Below, piece after piece: positions 41,092-51,138 of a DNA stretch of 64,000 nucleotides. The notes under the pieces were generated by a model, which was not told the origin of the DNA, did no database searches, and saw nothing but the letters and a program-made list of their open reading frames with translations. Origin of the DNA: Pantanalinema sp. GBBB05. GTDB taxonomy: Bacteria > Cyanobacteriota > Cyanobacteriia > Leptolyngbyales > Leptolyngbyaceae. Position 1 is the stretch's first letter. Each line of letters starts with the position of its first letter. The stretch is taken from positions 62,001 to 126,000 of the forward strand of contig VRZD01000005.1 in NCBI GenBank assembly GCA_016743235.1. The letters run 5' to 3'. Both the position numbers and the translations under genes were made by a program.

Positions 41092-42156
41092 TCAAGCATG
41101 AACAGCTAGCAACTCATGTGCCTGTTTTGCTGTTTCAAAGAAGAAAGCAGCATTTTCTTCAGGGGTGCTGGGCAAAATCCCGTGACCAAGATTCATAATA
41201 TGTTTCCACTTGCCAGCTTTGCGGATGGTATCTAAAATGCGATCGCGGATGAAGTCCTTAGAGCCAAATAAAGCACAAGGATCAACATTGCCCTGAACGC
41301 CCATCTCAGAACCCAAACGCTGACGGGCTTGTGCCATATCTACAGTCCAGTCCACGCTGACAATATCAGCTCCCGATGTTGCCATTTGCTCTAGAATACC
41401 AGCACTACCGTTGATGTAAAGGATCAATGGCGTCTCTGGGTGAGCGGCTTTGACTTTCTTGTAGACCTGTTGTTGGTAAGGCAGGGCGAAAACAGCATAG
41501 TCTTGGGGGCTAAGTTGACCCGCCCAAGAATCAAACATTTGCACGACTTGAGCCCCAGACTCAATCTGGTAGCAAGCGTAGGTCGCGATCGCGTCTGCTA
41601 GCTTGCTTAAAAACTGATGTAACATGGCTGGCTCATTAAACGCCATGCTTTTAATAATGGTGTAATCCTTAGAGCTTTTGCCTTCGATCGCATAGGCGGC
41701 TAGTGTCCAGGGTGCACCAACAAATCCTAGAACAGTGGCGGCATTCCCCACTTCTTGCCGCAGCGCTTGCAGTGTCTCCCGAATAAACGGCAGGGATTCT
41801 GCAGGTTCTAGGGGACGAAGTTGATTAATTTGTTCCAGGCTCCGAATCGGTGGATCGATGATGGGTCCTCGGCTTTCCACGATATCAAACGGAATGCCTA
41901 ACCCTGGAAGGGGAGTCAAAATATCGGAAAACAGAATCACCCCATCCGGCTGAAAGGCGCGAAAGGGTTGAAGTGAAATTTCGATCGCCAGTTCCGGCTT
42001 CTCCGAGCGATCGCGGAACGAGGGGTACTGATCCCGCAAATCTCGATAGACTTTCATGTAGCGACCGGCCTGCCGCATCATCCAGACAGGGGGACGCTCT
42101 AAGATTTCACCACGAGCAGCGCGAAGCAGAAAGGGAACCTGGGTTGACCCGGTCAT
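41092..42156 (-). CDS. hemE: Uroporphyrinogen III decarboxylase
   Basis: A 354-residue protein with the UROD signatures [14 protein letters not shown] near residue 21 and [16 protein letters not shown] in the middle, plus the invariant Asp in LFSDILTPL and a C-terminal [14 protein letters not shown]. It decarboxylates uroporphyrinogen III to coproporphyrinogen III, a step shared by haem and chlorophyll synthesis. It stands alone. Confidence 0.96.
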   Translation of the reverse strand: MTGSTQVPFLLRAARGEILERPPVWMMRQAGRYMKVYRDLRDQYPSFRDRSEKPELAIEISLQPFRAFQPDGVILFSDILTPLPGLGIPFDIVESRGPIIDPPIRSLEQINQLRPLEPAESLPFIRETLQALRQEVGNAATVLGFVGAPWTLAAYAIEGKSSKDYTIIKSMAFNEPAMLHQFLSKLADAIATYACYQIESGAQVVQMFDSWAGQLSPQDYAVFALPYQQQVYKKVKAAHPETPLILYINGSAGILEQMATSGADIVSVDWTVDMAQARQRLGSEMGVQGNVDPCALFGSKDFIRDRILDTIRKAGKWKHIMNLGHGILPSTPEENAAFFFETAKQAHELLAVHA

Positions 42157-42320
42157 CTAAACGTTGTCCTAGTTTTCGAGTGCATTTGTTAGCTTACCAC
42201 TCTGGGATAACCGTTTTGCGCCTTAAGATCGGAAATCGGCGATCGATTACGGAATTCGGAGCGGGTGGGAAGATAGGAGAGATGGGGTAGTCGGGGGCTG
42301 GGGCAGGGAGGGAGAAGCCG

Positions 42321-43106
42321 TTAGAATTCGTCATGACAGGATTCCCAGGCTTCGATCGCGACGGGCACGATTGGTTTAATTAAAGCCTGAATCGCTTGGG
42401 CATAGGCGCCGATTTCACTTTGGGCACCTGCGCCTCGACGTAATCCAATAAAGTGCAGGACTGCTTGCAGAGAGACTGTCCAGACCCAGGAAGTATATAC
42501 GGAAGGAACAAGCACACCTCTGGCCTGTTCTCGACCGACGCCTAAATTTAGGAGAGCTTGATACGCTTCGTAACTGGCGCGGCATTGAGCGGCGTAGAGG
42601 TCGATCGCTTGTTGATTCGCAGTTGCATCTAATGCACCTTCGGTGGCTTGCTTGTTACTTTTAGCCTGCTGGCGAAATACTTGAGGAATGTAGAACTCGT
42701 TGCTATCGTCGATCGCCACATAGCGAAAACTTTTTTCGTTCCAGCCCAACTGCTCGTCATTGTGGTTACTGGCAATCACATGCTTCCACCACTGCCGACA
42801 TACGTAGAGCGGGGCTTTGACTTTAAACTTAAATACCACGCCACGAAATGGACTGGTATGTTGATGTTTGATCAAGTAGTGGATCAGCTTGATATCTTTG
42901 TCGCTCAGTTCGGGGGAACTTTTCTCAAAGCTGGCGCGAGCATCATTGACAATATCGAGATCGCTGCCCATTGAGGCAATCAGTTCAATTCGACTTTTGC
43001 CATCGGTTAAGGGATCCAGCCAGGTTGTCGGTGACGATACTACGGTGAAGGTCATGTTAATTAGGTTGCCGTTAGGAAACGAGGTGATCGGTGGCAGCAA
43101 ATTCAA
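42321..43106 (-). CDS. thyX: Flavin-dependent thymidylate synthase ThyX (divergent)
   Basis: A 261-residue protein related to ThyX, which makes dTMP from dUMP with FAD and methylenetetrahydrofolate. The C-terminal region (ARGVLVPSVYTSWVWTV and IGLRRGAGAQSEIGAYA) aligns with the family. The signature RHRxxS is altered to KHVIAS, and about seven residues (HNDEQLG) are inserted before NEKSFRY. The start could also be at Met18 (43055). I name it ThyX with these reservations. No ThyA is seen in the window. Confidence 0.8.
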   Translation of the reverse strand: MNLLPPITSFPNGNLINMTFTVVSSPTTWLDPLTDGKSRIELIASMGSDLDIVNDARASFEKSSPELSDKDIKLIHYLIKHQHTSPFRGVVFKFKVKAPLYVCRQWWKHVIASNHNDEQLGWNEKSFRYVAIDDSNEFYIPQVFRQQAKSNKQATEGALDATANQQAIDLYAAQCRASYEAYQALLNLGVGREQARGVLVPSVYTSWVWTVSLQAVLHFIGLRRGAGAQSEIGAYAQAIQALIKPIVPVAIEAWESCHDEF

Positions 43107-43175
43107 GGCTCAACACTTATACCAGAATCACCAAACATATGGTCTGGCAATCTGAATCCATGTAGTTCCGTTAAA

Positions 43176-43373
43176 TCAATCATCTGGAAACTGCCAGCAG
43201 GCAATGTGTTCAACCTTAGTACTGCCGCATTGACAGACTTCACGGGTGGAAGCGACCCACTCGCGATCGCAGTCCCGACAGTGACACAGAATATTGTAGC
43301 GATCGGCTTCAGCTACAGATTCTTGCCATTGTTGTAACTCTTCGGGTCGGAATTGGGACGGATACTCGGACAT
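43176..43373 (-). CDS. Small Cys-rich, probable zinc-ribbon protein
   Basis: A 65-residue protein. Cys30, Cys32, Cys35, Cys47, Cys49 and Cys59 form CHCRDC and CQCG knuckles, which suggests a zinc ribbon. The helical N-terminus (PEELQQWQESVAEAD) has no clear partner motif. It is 54 bp downstream of murI on the same strand, separated by a hairpin. No function is known. Confidence 0.65.
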   Translation of the reverse strand: MSEYPSQFRPEELQQWQESVAEADRYNILCHCRDCDREWVASTREVCQCGSTKVEHIACWQFPDD

Positions 43374-43394
43374 GGTTACTCAGGCAATCTTTCA

Positions 43395-43414
43395 GGGCGT
43401 TTGACCAAACGCCC
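43395..43414 (-). terminator. Hairpin after murI
   Basis: GGGCGTTT and AAACGCCC (43395-43402 and 43407-43414) form an 8-bp stem with a four-base loop, 14 bp past the murI stop. There is no strong T-run on the minus strand, so termination may be partial. Confidence 0.5.
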
Positions 43415-43427
43415 CTTTGGAGATCCA

Positions 43428-44312
43428 TTACTCAACCGCTTCTAGGGTGGCTGGTTGATAACACAGTTCTGGGAGCTGGATTTGCTCTACTACTGGTGTA
43501 AACCCCAGCCACTGACTCGCTAGGTCAGTAAAGTTATCTGGAGCGCCGCTGACACAAAAGCGGGTCGGTGCTGGTGTGCGGAGATTCCGTAATCCCAACA
43601 AATCTAATTCCTGGGCAACAGCAGCGACCACATGCACAGCCGGGTTAATCAGCTTAACTTGGGGCGGCAAAATTCGTTGGAGCACTGGAGCCAGATAAGG
43701 ATAGTGAGTGCAGCCGTAAATTAGGGTGTCAATTTGCTGTTTTAGCAGGGGTTCCAGATAGTGATTGGCAACGGTCTGGGTATAAGGCTCGTGGATCCGA
43801 TTTTGCTCGATCAATGGCACAAACTCTGGACACCCCACCTGCCAAACCTGGACGCCGCCATCGATCTCCTGAATTGCTTGACGATAGGCATTGCTGGCAG
43901 CAGTAGCAGGAGTAGCGATGACACCAATCCGTCGTCCCTGTTGTACGGCAGCTCTGGCTCCCGGCAAGATCAGACCCAGAATCGGAATGTTAAACTCCGA
44001 TCGCACCGCTTCTAGCGCTAAGGCTGAACTCGTGTTGCACGCCATGATCACCATCTTGGCGTTTTGCTCAACCATCCAGGTCAGAATTTCGCGCACGAAC
44101 TGAAGGATCTGGGTCTGCGATCGAGTGCCATAGGGCAACCGAGCAGTGTCACCAAAGTAAAGTGCAGATTCCTGGGGTAGTTGACGGTACAGCTCGCGCA
44201 AAACCGTTAGCCCACCTACACCACTATCAAACACGCCGATTGGAGCTGTATTTTGAGATCTGCTAGTGGGCAGATGACTGATCGTGAACTGATTTTCTGA
44301 CACTCCACACAC
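43428..44312 (-). CDS. murI: Glutamate racemase
   Basis: A 294-residue racemase with IGVFDSGVGGLTVLREL near residue 26, the first catalytic Cys in VMACNTSSAL and the second in YGCTHYPYLAPVL. It interconverts L- and D-glutamate to supply D-Glu for peptidoglycan. The first codon is a GTG at 44312. It lies 27 nt after the amidase gene; the two are peptidoglycan genes likely transcribed together. Confidence 0.94.
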   Translation of the reverse strand: MCGVSENQFTISHLPTSRSQNTAPIGVFDSGVGGLTVLRELYRQLPQESALYFGDTARLPYGTRSQTQILQFVREILTWMVEQNAKMVIMACNTSSALALEAVRSEFNIPILGLILPGARAAVQQGRRIGVIATPATAASNAYRQAIQEIDGGVQVWQVGCPEFVPLIEQNRIHEPYTQTVANHYLEPLLKQQIDTLIYGCTHYPYLAPVLQRILPPQVKLINPAVHVVAAVAQELDLLGLRNLRTPAPTRFCVSGAPDNFTDLASQWLGFTPVVEQIQLPELCYQPATLEAVE

Positions 44313-44339
44313 CTCTTGTTTCTGATCAACACTTGTCGC

Positions 44340-45896
44340 TTAGGAACGGGCAGACCGTTGAAGGTACTGTAGAATACCACGAACAATCGCTTCTGCCATC
44401 TGACTCCGGTATGCCGGATCGGATAACCGCAAGGCATCATCCCGCCCCGTTACAAAGCCAACTTCGACCAGCACCGACGGCATTGAAGTGCGTCGCAACA
44501 CATAGAAGCGAGCCGTTCGGACGCGGCGATCGGGGATACCGGTTGCTGCCAAAACGTTTTGATGAATGGCTTGGGCTAACTCTGCCCCACTTTGGTAGTA
44601 ATAGGTTTCTAGCCCACTAATATCGGGTCGGCTAAGACTGATCGAGTTGGCATGAATACTGACAAATGCAGTGGCATTGACTTGTTCTGCCATTTGAACC
44701 CGTGGTTCTAGATCTAAATCGCGATCGTCCTGACGAGTCAGCACGGCCTGAATCCCCTGCTGTTGCAGCAGATTGGCAACTTTAATGCCAATATCCAGCA
44801 CAATCTCTTTTTCTTGCAGTCCGCCAATTCCTACCGCCCCCGGATCGGGACCACCATGCCCTGGATCAACCACAACCACCAAGCGACCCGAGGGAACGCG
44901 GGGTAACTGGGAGGGTAAAGGATTGCTAACAGGAGGCGTCGTGGTCCGGGGAGGCAGGGGGACAGGAATTGACCCAACATTACCGGGAGGGGTCAAAACC
45001 GGTTGGCGATTCCGTTGCAGTTGTAGTGCGACAGACTGTTGAGTGAGTTGGCTGATGCCATTGATTTGCACCCCTGAAGCGGGTTGTACCAGTAGCGAAA
45101 CAGTCCGGGGATTCTCCTGCCGAATTTGGAGATTGAGGATGGGGCTACCAGGACGCAACTGGGGTCGCCGAATATTGGGGGACAGTTGGGCAGAATTCAG
45201 CGTGATTCGATAAGCTGCCGACGCCCGATCCCAGTTGGCATTGTAGTCGAGGGATTGATTGCCCCGAATGACAAGTTGGCTGCCATTACTCGCTAACTCT
45301 ACAGTTTCGATCGTGGTCAAACCGGTAGCTACAGCCGCAGACCCGGGGTCAGGACGTGACGCTGGAGCTTGCCAGGGGCGGCGATTAACTGAAGGCGCCT
45401 GACTATCCGAATTACTAGAGTTAACGGAGGGTGGAGTCGATACAATCGCGACCGAAGGGGTAGAGGTGTTGTTCCCTGAAGGGACAGGACTGGGGCTGGT
45501 GGCGATCGCTTGCGGATTAGGTAGCTGTACCATCCATTGCCGAGCCGTAATTCCCCGAAACTTGACTTGTTGGGGGTCGAGGGTGTAGCCCGGAGCGAGT
45601 TCGACCACAATCCGAGTGGTGTAGGGATCAAACTGAGCAATGCGCACCGAGCGAAAGGCACCTCCGGCGGCTTGATTCAGTTTGGGGCGACCCCAGGTAA
45701 TCCCAGGCAAATCAATGACCAAGCGGGTGGGATTAGCCACTAGTTGGGCTTTCGGCTGAACTCCATCCTCGGTTGTAAATTCCAGACGGTTTTGCCTGGC
45801 ATCAAATTGCCAATTCTCTAGTCCACCAGCAAACGCCGGTGATCCCATCAGGAACAGAGAAGTCGCTAATAGTAAGGAGCAGGGAAGTTTGTTCAC
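44340..45896 (-). CDS. AMIN-domain N-acetylmuramoyl-L-alanine amidase
   Basis: A 518-residue exported protein with a signal peptide (cleavage after SPAFA, about residue 23), two AMIN-like domains (about 25-125 and 195-290) separated by Ser/Pro linkers, and an Amidase_3 domain (about 335-515). Zinc ligands are visible in VVDPGHGGPDPGA (His), LQEKEIVLD (Glu) and VSIHANS (His), with the catalytic Glu in LVEVGFVT. AMIN domains target such enzymes to septal or junctional peptidoglycan; in filamentous cyanobacteria this relates to cell separation or septal pores. It is upstream of murI. Confidence 0.92.
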   Translation of the reverse strand: MNKLPCSLLLATSLFLMGSPAFAGGLENWQFDARQNRLEFTTEDGVQPKAQLVANPTRLVIDLPGITWGRPKLNQAAGGAFRSVRIAQFDPYTTRIVVELAPGYTLDPQQVKFRGITARQWMVQLPNPQAIATSPSPVPSGNNTSTPSVAIVSTPPSVNSSNSDSQAPSVNRRPWQAPASRPDPGSAAVATGLTTIETVELASNGSQLVIRGNQSLDYNANWDRASAAYRITLNSAQLSPNIRRPQLRPGSPILNLQIRQENPRTVSLLVQPASGVQINGISQLTQQSVALQLQRNRQPVLTPPGNVGSIPVPLPPRTTTPPVSNPLPSQLPRVPSGRLVVVVDPGHGGPDPGAVGIGGLQEKEIVLDIGIKVANLLQQQGIQAVLTRQDDRDLDLEPRVQMAEQVNATAFVSIHANSISLSRPDISGLETYYYQSGAELAQAIHQNVLAATGIPDRRVRTARFYVLRRTSMPSVLVEVGFVTGRDDALRLSDPAYRSQMAEAIVRGILQYLQRSARS

Positions 45897-46243
45897 GGTA
45901 CTTGTGGAATTCTGGAGGAGCTAAACAGGCAGCACTACATCGCAGTGATTCAGAGAGCTGATTGATTGTGAGGTCAGGAGTGACCTTGAGGTTGCCAATA
46001 TAACGAATCTCCTAAGATGGCGATCGGGTCAACCTGTAAATCAAACAAAAATCTGGGACTGAACTGCAACATTCTGTAATTTACTCGCGTCTGACGCAAA
46101 TTCAGCCATTTAGTTTCCGGTAGTGCGACACCGTTTTGCATGAGAAATTCCCAGCGAGCCAAAAGACGCAACAAAAAAACTGCGTAAGACTATAGCCGAT
46201 CCACCCTCAGAGCGATCGTCTAATTCTGGTGAAGTTTTACTGT
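45897..46243. other. Intergenic region
   Basis: A 347-bp gap between minus-strand genes. It holds no credible gene; a 66-codon frame (45974-46174) has no family resemblance. It should contain the amidase promoter near 45900-46000. I see no strong repeat. Confidence 0.4.
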
Positions 46244-47734
46244 TTAATCGTGGGATTGGTGATCAGACTCAACTCGCTCTAGTTCCGCTGGAGGCGAATC
46301 CATGGAGGTGGATGACAGCACCACCGCTTCAGCCGATGCAGCATTGGCTAAGGCAGGGGTAGGTTCTGGGTCTAGCCCATCATCGCCCCGAGTAAATACA
46401 ACTCGCAATAACGGGGGCGCTAGGAAGGTGGTTAAGATCACCATCACGATAATGGCAGCTTCTAGCGACTTCGATAAAGCCCCACTCGCCGAACCAACCG
46501 CCGCGAATACTAAGCCAACTTCACCTCGGGGAACCATGCCAACTCCGATCGCTAAGCGGTTAATTCCGGGCATGCCAAATACGGTAGCACCCGTAACCAC
46601 CTTACCGACAATCGCAATCAAAATCAGGAAGGATGCCATGATCAACCCTTCGCGGTTTTCGGGCACAAAGGGATTCAGCACACTGACATCAGTTCTTGCC
46701 CCCACCGAGACAAAGAAAATCGGCACCAACATATCCGCGATCGGAATCACCAATTCCTCTAATTCCTTGCGTTTGTTGGTTTCTGCCAAGATTAAACCTG
46801 CCGCAAAGGCTCCCAGAATGGCTTCCAGGTGAATCACTGCCGCAATATAAGATAGCCCATAGCCAAAGATCAGCCCCATCACTAACAACTGACCTCGGGT
46901 TTTCAGATTGTCTACTAGAGAGACAAAAAAAGGCATCAACAAGCGTCCCAGCCAGATGGAGCCAATTAAAAAGGCGGCGGCACTAATAATCAAAAAGACA
47001 ACATTACTAACTTGCACACTGCCATTGCGGGCAAGACTCGCGACGACAGCCAGCACAATGATGCCCAGCACATCATCCATCACGGCGGCCCCAATAATGA
47101 TCTGCCCTTCTCGCGAAGTCAAGCGATCGATTTCGGCTAACACTTTCGCGGTAATGCCAATACTGGTAGCCGTGAGCGCCGCCCCGGCAAAGACGGCTGG
47201 TACCGTTGGCACACCAAACACCAACATCAGCCCAGCCGTTCCTAAGGCAAAGGGGGTGACTACTCCCACGACAGCCACGATCGTGGCTTGGGGTCCCACC
47301 CGTAACAGTTCCTTAATATCCGATTCCAGTCCAATCTCGAATAGGAGAATCACAACTCCCAGTTCTGCCAGAACGGAAATCACTTCACTTTGAGCCTCAA
47401 AGATCGAGGGAATGGCAGTAACGTCGAACCCGGCAGTCATTTGCAGGACATGCATCAGCAAAGAGTTGGTGCCATCAACTCCCCCTTCAGGAAACACCAA
47501 CAAATGGAGGGCAGAGACTCCCACCAGCACCCCACCGACTAACTCTCCTAGCACTGGCGGCAGATCTAAGCGGGCACAAATTTCGCCACCCAACTTACTT
47601 GCCAGATAAATCACCATAAAGCTTAAGAGAACCCCTGCCAGCACATAAGGTTCATTTTCGGCCGCCACCGTTGCCAGCAAGGGGCTAGTCATCGCCTGGA
47701 TATTCGATAAGGCAGGAAGTACTACCCAATTCAT
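46244..47734 (-). CDS. nhaS3: NhaS3-type Na+/H+ antiporter (CPA2 family)
   Basis: A 496-residue membrane protein with about 12 hydrophobic segments. Features include LDLPPVLGELVGGVLVG near residue 55, the transport motif AAVMDDVLGIIVLAV with paired Asp near residue 215, and VPRGEVGLVFAAVG near residue 415. These match the CPA2 antiporters called NhaS3 in Synechocystis, an essential thylakoid Na+(K+)/H+ exchanger. The C-terminal 50 residues are acidic and cytoplasmic. A GGAG site precedes the ATG. Confidence 0.85.
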   Translation of the reverse strand: MNWVVLPALSNIQAMTSPLLATVAAENEPYVLAGVLLSFMVIYLASKLGGEICARLDLPPVLGELVGGVLVGVSALHLLVFPEGGVDGTNSLLMHVLQMTAGFDVTAIPSIFEAQSEVISVLAELGVVILLFEIGLESDIKELLRVGPQATIVAVVGVVTPFALGTAGLMLVFGVPTVPAVFAGAALTATSIGITAKVLAEIDRLTSREGQIIIGAAVMDDVLGIIVLAVVASLARNGSVQVSNVVFLIISAAAFLIGSIWLGRLLMPFFVSLVDNLKTRGQLLVMGLIFGYGLSYIAAVIHLEAILGAFAAGLILAETNKRKELEELVIPIADMLVPIFFVSVGARTDVSVLNPFVPENREGLIMASFLILIAIVGKVVTGATVFGMPGINRLAIGVGMVPRGEVGLVFAAVGSASGALSKSLEAAIIVMVILTTFLAPPLLRVVFTRGDDGLDPEPTPALANAASAEAVVLSSTSMDSPPAELERVESDHQSHD

Positions 47735-47928
47735 GAAGGTCTCCCTCAGTTCTGCAATCTCTTGTTAACTGTATCGTCTTGTTAACTGTATCGGTTTCGT
47801 TACATCCTACGCGACTAACCGGCGATCGCACTAGCTTGAAGATCGCTGATTCAGGCTGGAATGCCTGATATAGAATTGCCCTGATTGTTTGCTGTCAGAA
47901 TCTGCCAGTTGTTGCAGAGGATCGCCGC

Positions 47929-49287
47929 ATGGTTTTACTACTCGCCGATGTCTTTCTGCTACTGACCCAGGTGCTCCTGTGGATTGTGGTAGGTCTGGTT
48001 ACCTGGTTCGTACTGCTAAAAGCGCTGCCCAGAGCATTTCTTAGCATGTTGGTGCTGCTGCTGATTTTGGCAGTACTTGTGATTTCGTTTGTCGGTGGTG
48101 CTCCGGCAGATGGCGGCATTCTGGAAACCCTGTGGAAGATTATTTCGTTTCCGCTGACGCCGTTGGGCTTGGGGATTGTGCTGATTTGGGTGCTGCTTTC
48201 TGGCACGAAACTGACGAAAGTCGCCAGAAACATTATGTTAGTTGCCCTAGTGTTACTGGCATTAGGGAGTTTTCCAGCAGTTGCCTATTTCCTGGCTCAG
48301 GAATTGGAAATGGAAGCGGTTGAGCTGATTCGGGCAACGCCCCCCTTAGAAAGTGGCGCTCAGCGGGTAATTGTGCTGTTGGGGCAGGGTACTACTCGCA
48401 CCCAACTCCGTCCTCGTCGGGGAGAAGTACCCTCTGAGCCAGTTGCGGTTACTTGCCCGCCCGAGTGTACTCCAGCCGCACCACCTCCCAGAATTGAGCG
48501 ACCCGTTTTAGAGGAACAGTACCAGGTCTTAAGTAATCTGCCGATTCAATTGACTGAACAGGGCGATCGCTTAATTTATGCCGCCAAACTGTATCAAGAA
48601 GAGGGAAATCGGGGCACAAGTCCCGTCATTCTGGTTAGCGCTGGCACTCGGAATAACCGCGCCTGGAAGGAAGGCGAAAAGAAGGAGGATGTGTCGGAAG
48701 CCCGCGATATTCAGATTTTTCTCACGCAAACGATGGGTGTGCCAGAACGAGACATGATTCTGAATCATGATGATGGCAGTGTGCGCCGGAGTGCTGAGCA
48801 AGTTCAACAGATCTTGAATAGCCAACGGATTAACTATGGTAATCAATTAATGCTGGTCACCTCTGGCATTAACATGCATCGCAGTTATCTGACGTTTCAA
48901 CGGCTATTTGAAGACACGCTGATTATTGCCCGCCCCACAGATTTCTATAGTCTGCCGCCAGCCAACCGTTTAGGTAAGGTAGTCCAAGGGGCTGACTTAG
49001 TGGAAAATCGTCTGCTGGTGTCGGATTTTGTCCCTAATGCTGAAGCGTTTTGTATTTCCTCACGAGCGATCGAAGAGTATCTAACGGCCCTCTACTATTT
49101 CCTACGTGGCTGGATTGGCATGTTCCAAGCTCCGCCAACGATCGAATCCACGGTGCCTGTGTCCACCCAGAGTCCTGAACCACCCGAACCCACGATTCCC
49201 CCAACCCCATCGCCGAACCCAACATCCACTAATTTATATCCTTACCCCCCTTCACCCCGACCTTCCGTGTCTGACCGGTACTGGTAG
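47929..49287 (+). CDS. YdcF/ElyC (DUF218)-family membrane protein
   Basis: A 452-residue protein with three or four N-terminal hydrophobic helices (about 5-120), a DUF218 domain (about 145-375) and a Pro/Ser/Thr-rich tail. Domain features are IVLLGQGTTR, ILVSAGTR, SEARDIQIFLTQ and MLVTSGINMHRSYLTFQRL. Relatives such as ElyC affect cell envelope polymers and undecaprenyl-phosphate recycling, so an envelope role is likely. A Pro-rich insertion with two Cys (TCPPECTP) interrupts the domain start. The ABC exporter gene follows by 90 bp. Confidence 0.82.
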   Translation: MVLLLADVFLLLTQVLLWIVVGLVTWFVLLKALPRAFLSMLVLLLILAVLVISFVGGAPADGGILETLWKIISFPLTPLGLGIVLIWVLLSGTKLTKVARNIMLVALVLLALGSFPAVAYFLAQELEMEAVELIRATPPLESGAQRVIVLLGQGTTRTQLRPRRGEVPSEPVAVTCPPECTPAAPPPRIERPVLEEQYQVLSNLPIQLTEQGDRLIYAAKLYQEEGNRGTSPVILVSAGTRNNRAWKEGEKKEDVSEARDIQIFLTQTMGVPERDMILNHDDGSVRRSAEQVQQILNSQRINYGNQLMLVTSGINMHRSYLTFQRLFEDTLIIARPTDFYSLPPANRLGKVVQGADLVENRLLVSDFVPNAEAFCISSRAIEEYLTALYYFLRGWIGMFQAPPTIESTVPVSTQSPEPPEPTIPPTPSPNPTSTNLYPYPPSPRPSVSDRYW

Positions 49288-49377
49288 AAACTGCGGCTGC
49301 GATCGTCACGCTAATTCGTTTAGCATGATAGAGCTTTGGCACTGACTTCATCCGACGATCGGTATTGGTTTTAGACG

Positions 49378-51138
49378 ATGGCTCAATCCCGCCTGCAAAA
49401 ACTGGGGCAATATCTCCGTCCTCATTGGCGACAAGCTGCTTTAGGTGTACTGGCACTCTTTATTGTCAACGCGGTAGGAATTTATATTCCCTTGCTGATC
49501 CGAGATGCGATCGACAAGCTGCAAATTACCTTTAGCTACAGTCAGATTATTTATTACGTGGTGCTAGTGGGGGCGCTGGCAACCTTGATGTGGGTCACCC
49601 GCATGGCATCGCGCATTTGGCTATTCGGGGTCGGGCGACAGGTGGAGTTTGACCTGAAGCAAAAGATTTTTGCTCATCTGCTGACTCTAGAACCACCTTA
49701 TTTTGCAGCAAACACCGTCGGTGACTTAATTAACCGTGCTACTAGCGATGTGGATAATATCCGGCGCTTGTTAGGGTTTGCAGTTCTCAGTCTAGCCAAC
49801 GCGATTTTCACCTATGGGCTAACCCTGCCTGTGATGTTGCTGATCGACTGGAAGCTAAGTTTGCTTTCACTGTCGGTCTATCCAGTCATGCTAGTCCTAG
49901 TGCAGTTGTTCAGCGAGCGCTTACGGGAACAACAACTGGCTGTTCAGGAAGAACTCTCGAATGTGAGTGAACTGATCCAAGAGGACATGAGTGGCATTGC
50001 CCTGGTAAAAATCTATGCCCAGGAAGAAAATGAGCGTCATGCCTTCCGCCAATTAAATCAGCAATTGCTTGATGCCAATTTGGATCTGGCACTGACCCGA
50101 AATGTCTTATTTCCAATCCTACGCGGCTTATCTAGCGTCAGCTTGCTCGTGGTGCTCTGGCTGGGGTCCGGCTCCATCAGTCGGGGTGAAATTAGTATTG
50201 GTGACTTTATCGCCCTCCTGCTTTATGTTGAACGGATGGCATTTCCGACCGCGTTACTCGGCTTTACGATTACGGCGTATCAACGGGGTGAAGTCAGTAT
50301 CGATCGTATTGAAACCATCCTGACGGTGGAACCGAAAATCCAGGATCAACCAGACGCGATCGGCTTGTTACCTAGAGAAGTGCAAGGCGAACTGGTCGCT
50401 CGGCGACTACATTTCACCTATCCGGCTCCGGGCATGACTTTTCCGCCGCCTGCTCTGGACGACCTCAACTTCGTGATTTTGCCCCAGGAAACTGTGGCGA
50501 TTGTTGGACCGATCGGTTCGGGTAAATCCACCCTGGCTAATGCCTTGCTGCGCTTACTTGATATTGCTCCCGGTCAACTTTGGCTCGATGGTCACGATAT
50601 TACTCAGTTACGGTTGCATGATCTACGATCAGCGATCGCCTATGTGCCCCAGGAAAGCTTTTTGTTCAGCACCACGATCGCCAATAACATTCGCTATGGC
50701 AGTCCCCAAGCCGATGAAACAGCGGTGATTCATGCCGCCAAGCAAGCCCAAATTCACAGTGAAATCCTCAATTTTCCGCAGCAATACCAAACGATCGTGG
50801 GAGAACGGGGCATTACGCTATCCGGTGGTCAGCGGCAACGAACGGCTTTAGCCAGAGCATTACTGGTCGATGCCCCAATTTTGGTGCTAGACGATGCGTT
50901 ATCGAGTGTAGATAATCAGACGGCGACCGAGATTCTAAAGAATTTGTCAGCAGGTACCGATCGCAAAACGGTAATTTTCATCTCCCACCAAATGTCAGCG
51001 GCGGCAATGGCAGACCGGATCTTCGTCATGGAGCACGGCAGGATTGTCCAGTCCGGTAACCATGAGGTTTTGGTTACTCAACCCGGTCTATATCAAGAGT
51101 TGTGGCAACAACATCAGTTAGAAGCCGCGTTGGAGTAG
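49378..51138 (+). CDS. ABC exporter half-transporter with degenerate Walker B
   Basis: A 586-residue fusion of a six-helix exporter domain (about 15-310) and an ATPase domain (about 345-580). Walker A is GPIGSGKST and the signature is LSGGQRQR, but Walker B ends in VLDDALSSVD: the catalytic Glu is Asp, as in one subunit of heterodimeric exporters. The switch histidine is in FISHQMS. I infer a heterodimer with another half-transporter. The 3' end overlaps convergent cbiB by 21 bp. Confidence 0.9.
   Translation: MAQSRLQKLGQYLRPHWRQAALGVLALFIVNAVGIYIPLLIRDAIDKLQITFSYSQIIYYVVLVGALATLMWVTRMASRIWLFGVGRQVEFDLKQKIFAHLLTLEPPYFAANTVGDLINRATSDVDNIRRLLGFAVLSLANAIFTYGLTLPVMLLIDWKLSLLSLSVYPVMLVLVQLFSERLREQQLAVQEELSNVSELIQEDMSGIALVKIYAQEENERHAFRQLNQQLLDANLDLALTRNVLFPILRGLSSVSLLVVLWLGSGSISRGEISIGDFIALLLYVERMAFPTALLGFTITAYQRGEVSIDRIETILTVEPKIQDQPDAIGLLPREVQGELVARRLHFTYPAPGMTFPPPALDDLNFVILPQETVAIVGPIGSGKSTLANALLRLLDIAPGQLWLDGHDITQLRLHDLRSAIAYVPQESFLFSTTIANNIRYGSPQADETAVIHAAKQAQIHSEILNFPQQYQTIVGERGITLSGGQRQRTALARALLVDAPILVLDDALSSVDNQTATEILKNLSAGTDRKTVIFISHQMSAAAMADRIFVMEHGRIVQSGNHEVLVTQPGLYQELWQQHQLEAALE

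Noticed and set aside
45974..46174. 66-codon minus-strand frame
   Set aside because: No ribosome binding site, no family, and composition typical of intergenic DNA.
46302..47393. Long plus-strand frames (176 and 161 codons) opposite the NhaS3 gene
   Set aside because: They mirror the codons of a hydrophobic membrane protein and give low-complexity Thr/Ala/Ser peptides.
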